DNA of 7,882 nt from the NCBI GenBank assembly GCA_959600045.1, contig CAUGKJ010000035.1, positions 1-7,882 on the forward strand, read 5' to 3'. Position 1 is the stretch's first letter; each line of letters opens with the position of its first letter. This document shows positions 6,515 to 7,882 of this stretch, piece by piece. This DNA comes from an uncultured Haemophilus sp. Lineage in GTDB: Bacteria > Pseudomonadota > Gammaproteobacteria > Enterobacterales > Pasteurellaceae. The notes beneath the pieces are model-generated. The model did not search any database, was not told the origin of the DNA, and saw only the letters and a list, made by a program, of their open reading frames with translations. Made by a program: the position numbers and the translations under genes.

Positions 6515-7882
6515 ATGCAGATAATGTGCGAATTAAATTCGCCCAGTCTTCTTGAATACTGCTGTCTTTTTCACGGAATTTAGGCACTTCACGACAGGCA
6601 TTTAAGACGGTCGTATGGTCTCGTTCAAAGGCACGGCCAATTTCCGGTAAGCTTTTATTGGTTAATTCTTTTGCTAACGCCATCGCAATTTGGCGTGGGC
6701 GAGTGACGGATCTTGCTCTGCTTTTTGATTTTAAATCAGCCACTTTAATTCGATAGTATTCTGCCACGACTTTCTGAATATTTTCAATGGTTACCAAACG
6801 TTCTTGTAAGGCGAGAATATCTTTTAATGTGTCACGCACAAAATCAATATCAATGTGACCACCTTTGAAGTCTTGCATCGCTTTCACGCGGTTTAAGGCA
6901 CCTTCTAATTCACGAACATTGGTGCGTAAGCGTTGGGCAATAAAGAATGCCACTTCTTCTGGCAGCTCCATATGATGTTCTTCTGCTTTTTTCAGCAAAA
7001 TCGCAACACGAGTTTCTAAATCAGGTGGCTCAATCGCAGTGGTTAAACCCCAACCGAAACGAGATTTTAAACGTTCTTCAATTTTTTCAATTTCTTTTGG
7101 ATAGCGGTCAGAGGTCAAAATAATTTGACGACCAGTTTCAAATAAACTATTGAAAATATGGAAAAATTCTTCTTGTGTTTTTTCTTTCTCTGCAAAGAAT
7201 TGAATATCATCCACTAATAATGCATCAAGAGAACGATAGAATTTTTTGAATTGATCCATTTTATTATCACGCATTGCTTTTACCATGTGCTGCATAAAGT
7301 TATTAGCATGGATATAAAGCACGCGGGCATTCGGTTTATTCGCTAAAATGCCATTACCAATTGCGTGTAATAAGTGAGTTTTACCTAAACCTGTCCCCCC
7401 ATATAAAAAGAATGGGTTTGCCGTCGGTTCACCTGGTGCAAGAGCGAGTTTTTGACCTACGGCACGGGCAAGTTGGTTTGATTTACCTTCAACAAAGTTT
7501 TCAAATAAATGTTTACGATTTAGATGTGATTCAAATTTAGTCGGCGCATCAGATTCTTGCTGAAAACTCACCGCACTTTCTTGATGATTATTAGTTGTTT
7601 GAGTTGAGGACGATTCAACAGCTTTTGGAGCTGGTTTTACCCCTTCTTTTACGATAATTTGTAAATTCGGGTTTTTAGCAAGGGCTTGGCAAATTTGATG
7701 AATTTGAGCCAAATAATGATTTTCCACCCAGCTTTTTACAAACATATTGGACGCATATAACACAACTTGATCTTGCGAGATGACATCCGCTTGTAATGGG
7801 CGTAACCAAGTACTGAGATCCATCGGAGAAACCTGATCTTGTAGTTGTGATAAGCAATCTTGCCATAGGGTGGAAAGGCTCA
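6513..7882 (-). CDS. dnaA: Chromosomal replication initiator DnaA (complete except the first base of its start codon)
   Basis: DnaA binds DnaA boxes at oriC and opens the origin as an ATP-bound filament. The minus-strand frame stays open to the right edge and begins TG AGC CTT, so the edge falls inside a probable ATG whose A would be base 7883. The protein would be [13 protein letters not shown] after Met, 456 residues in all, the family length. An internal Met at 7823 would lose the first helix of domain I and is rejected. Domain I is about 1-85, a Ser/Gln-rich linker about 85-120, and the AAA+ domain follows with Walker A GGTGLGKT at 162-169, Walker B LLVDDIQF at 222-229, sensor 1 LTSDR at 256-260, the Arg-finger region [10 protein letters not shown] from 271 and sensor 2 near 324-332. 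Domain IV carries the DNA-binding signature [13 protein letters not shown] at 421-433. An uptake signal lies in the linker. Promoter and oriC lie outside. Confidence 0.97.
   Translation of the reverse strand, partial: SLSTLWQDCLSQLQDQVSPMDLSTWLRPLQADVISQDQVVLYASNMFVKSWVENHYLAQIHQICQALAKNPNLQIIVKEGVKPAPKAVESSSTQTTNNHQESAVSFQQESDAPTKFESHLNRKHLFENFVEGKSNQLARAVGQKLALAPGEPTANPFFLYGGTGLGKTHLLHAIGNGILANKPNARVLYIHANNFMQHMVKAMRDNKMDQFKKFYRSLDALLVDDIQFFAEKEKTQEEFFHIFNSLFETGRQIILTSDRYPKEIEKIEERLKSRFGWGLTTAIEPPDLETRVAILLKKAEEHHMELPEEVAFFIAQRLRTNVRELEGALNRVKAMQDFKGGHIDIDFVRDTLKDILALQERLVTIENIQKVVAEYYRIKVADLKSKSRARSVTRPRQIAMALAKELTNKSLPEIGRAFERDHTTVLNACREVPKFREKDSSIQEDWANLIRTLSA
7570..7578 (-). repeat. DNA uptake signal sequence (in dnaA linker)
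   Basis: Exact core in the same sense as dnaA; read as ESAV within the variable Ser/Gln-rich domain II linker. Confidence 0.92.

Noticed and set aside
1..7882. Novel defence, mobile or RNA system
   Set aside because: All seven genes are in known housekeeping or catabolic families, gaps are under 90 bases, and no repeats other than uptake signals, no transposase or phage genes and no tRNA or CRISPR structure were seen.

Overview
The window reads as chromosome of a Pasteurellaceae bacterium of the Haemophilus/Aggregatibacter/Pasteurella branch, most like Haemophilus (H. parainfluenzae or a near relative; species not provable from here). The basis is AT-rich coding, proteins close to H. influenzae and more distantly E. 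coli, and seven exact copies of the 9-base Haemophilus DNA uptake signal AAGTGCGGT (about one per 1.1 kb). The Actinobacillus-type signal was not noticed.

Left half (1-4250, plus strand): the distal part of a sialic acid / amino sugar catabolic operon in the order nanK (3' part only), siaR (RpiR-family regulator), nanA, nagB, nagA. NanA splits N-acetylneuraminate into ManNAc and pyruvate. NanK phosphorylates ManNAc. NanE, expected just upstream and outside the window, epimerises ManNAc-6-P to GlcNAc-6-P. NagA deacetylates that to glucosamine-6-P, and NagB deaminates and isomerises it to fructose-6-P plus ammonium. SiaR is the family regulator that senses glucosamine-6-P in H. influenzae. The genes are tightly packed: nanK and siaR overlap by 8 bases, and siaR-nanA are 9 bases apart. 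The nanA-nagB gap is 88 bases and holds small inverted repeats and an uptake signal. The nagB-nagA gap is 36 bases. A strong intrinsic terminator follows nagA.

Right half (4314-7882, minus strand): the replication initiation cluster dnaA-dnaN-recF, transcribed toward the nag genes and ending within the T-tract of the nagA terminator. dnaA is complete except for the first base of its start codon, which lies one base beyond the right edge. dnaN starts inside a Shine-Dalgarno/stop-codon overlap with dnaA, and recF follows dnaN by 5 bases without a visible ribosome binding site.

All seven genes belong to well-known families, and no phage, insertion sequence, CRISPR, RNA gene or unknown system is visible. 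No gene-free stretch exceeds 90 bases. The points worth a second look are a replaced zinc-ligand cysteine in NanK, the junction of the sialic acid operon with the dnaA cluster, uptake signals placed flush against operon stop codons, and the stem-loops before nagB.
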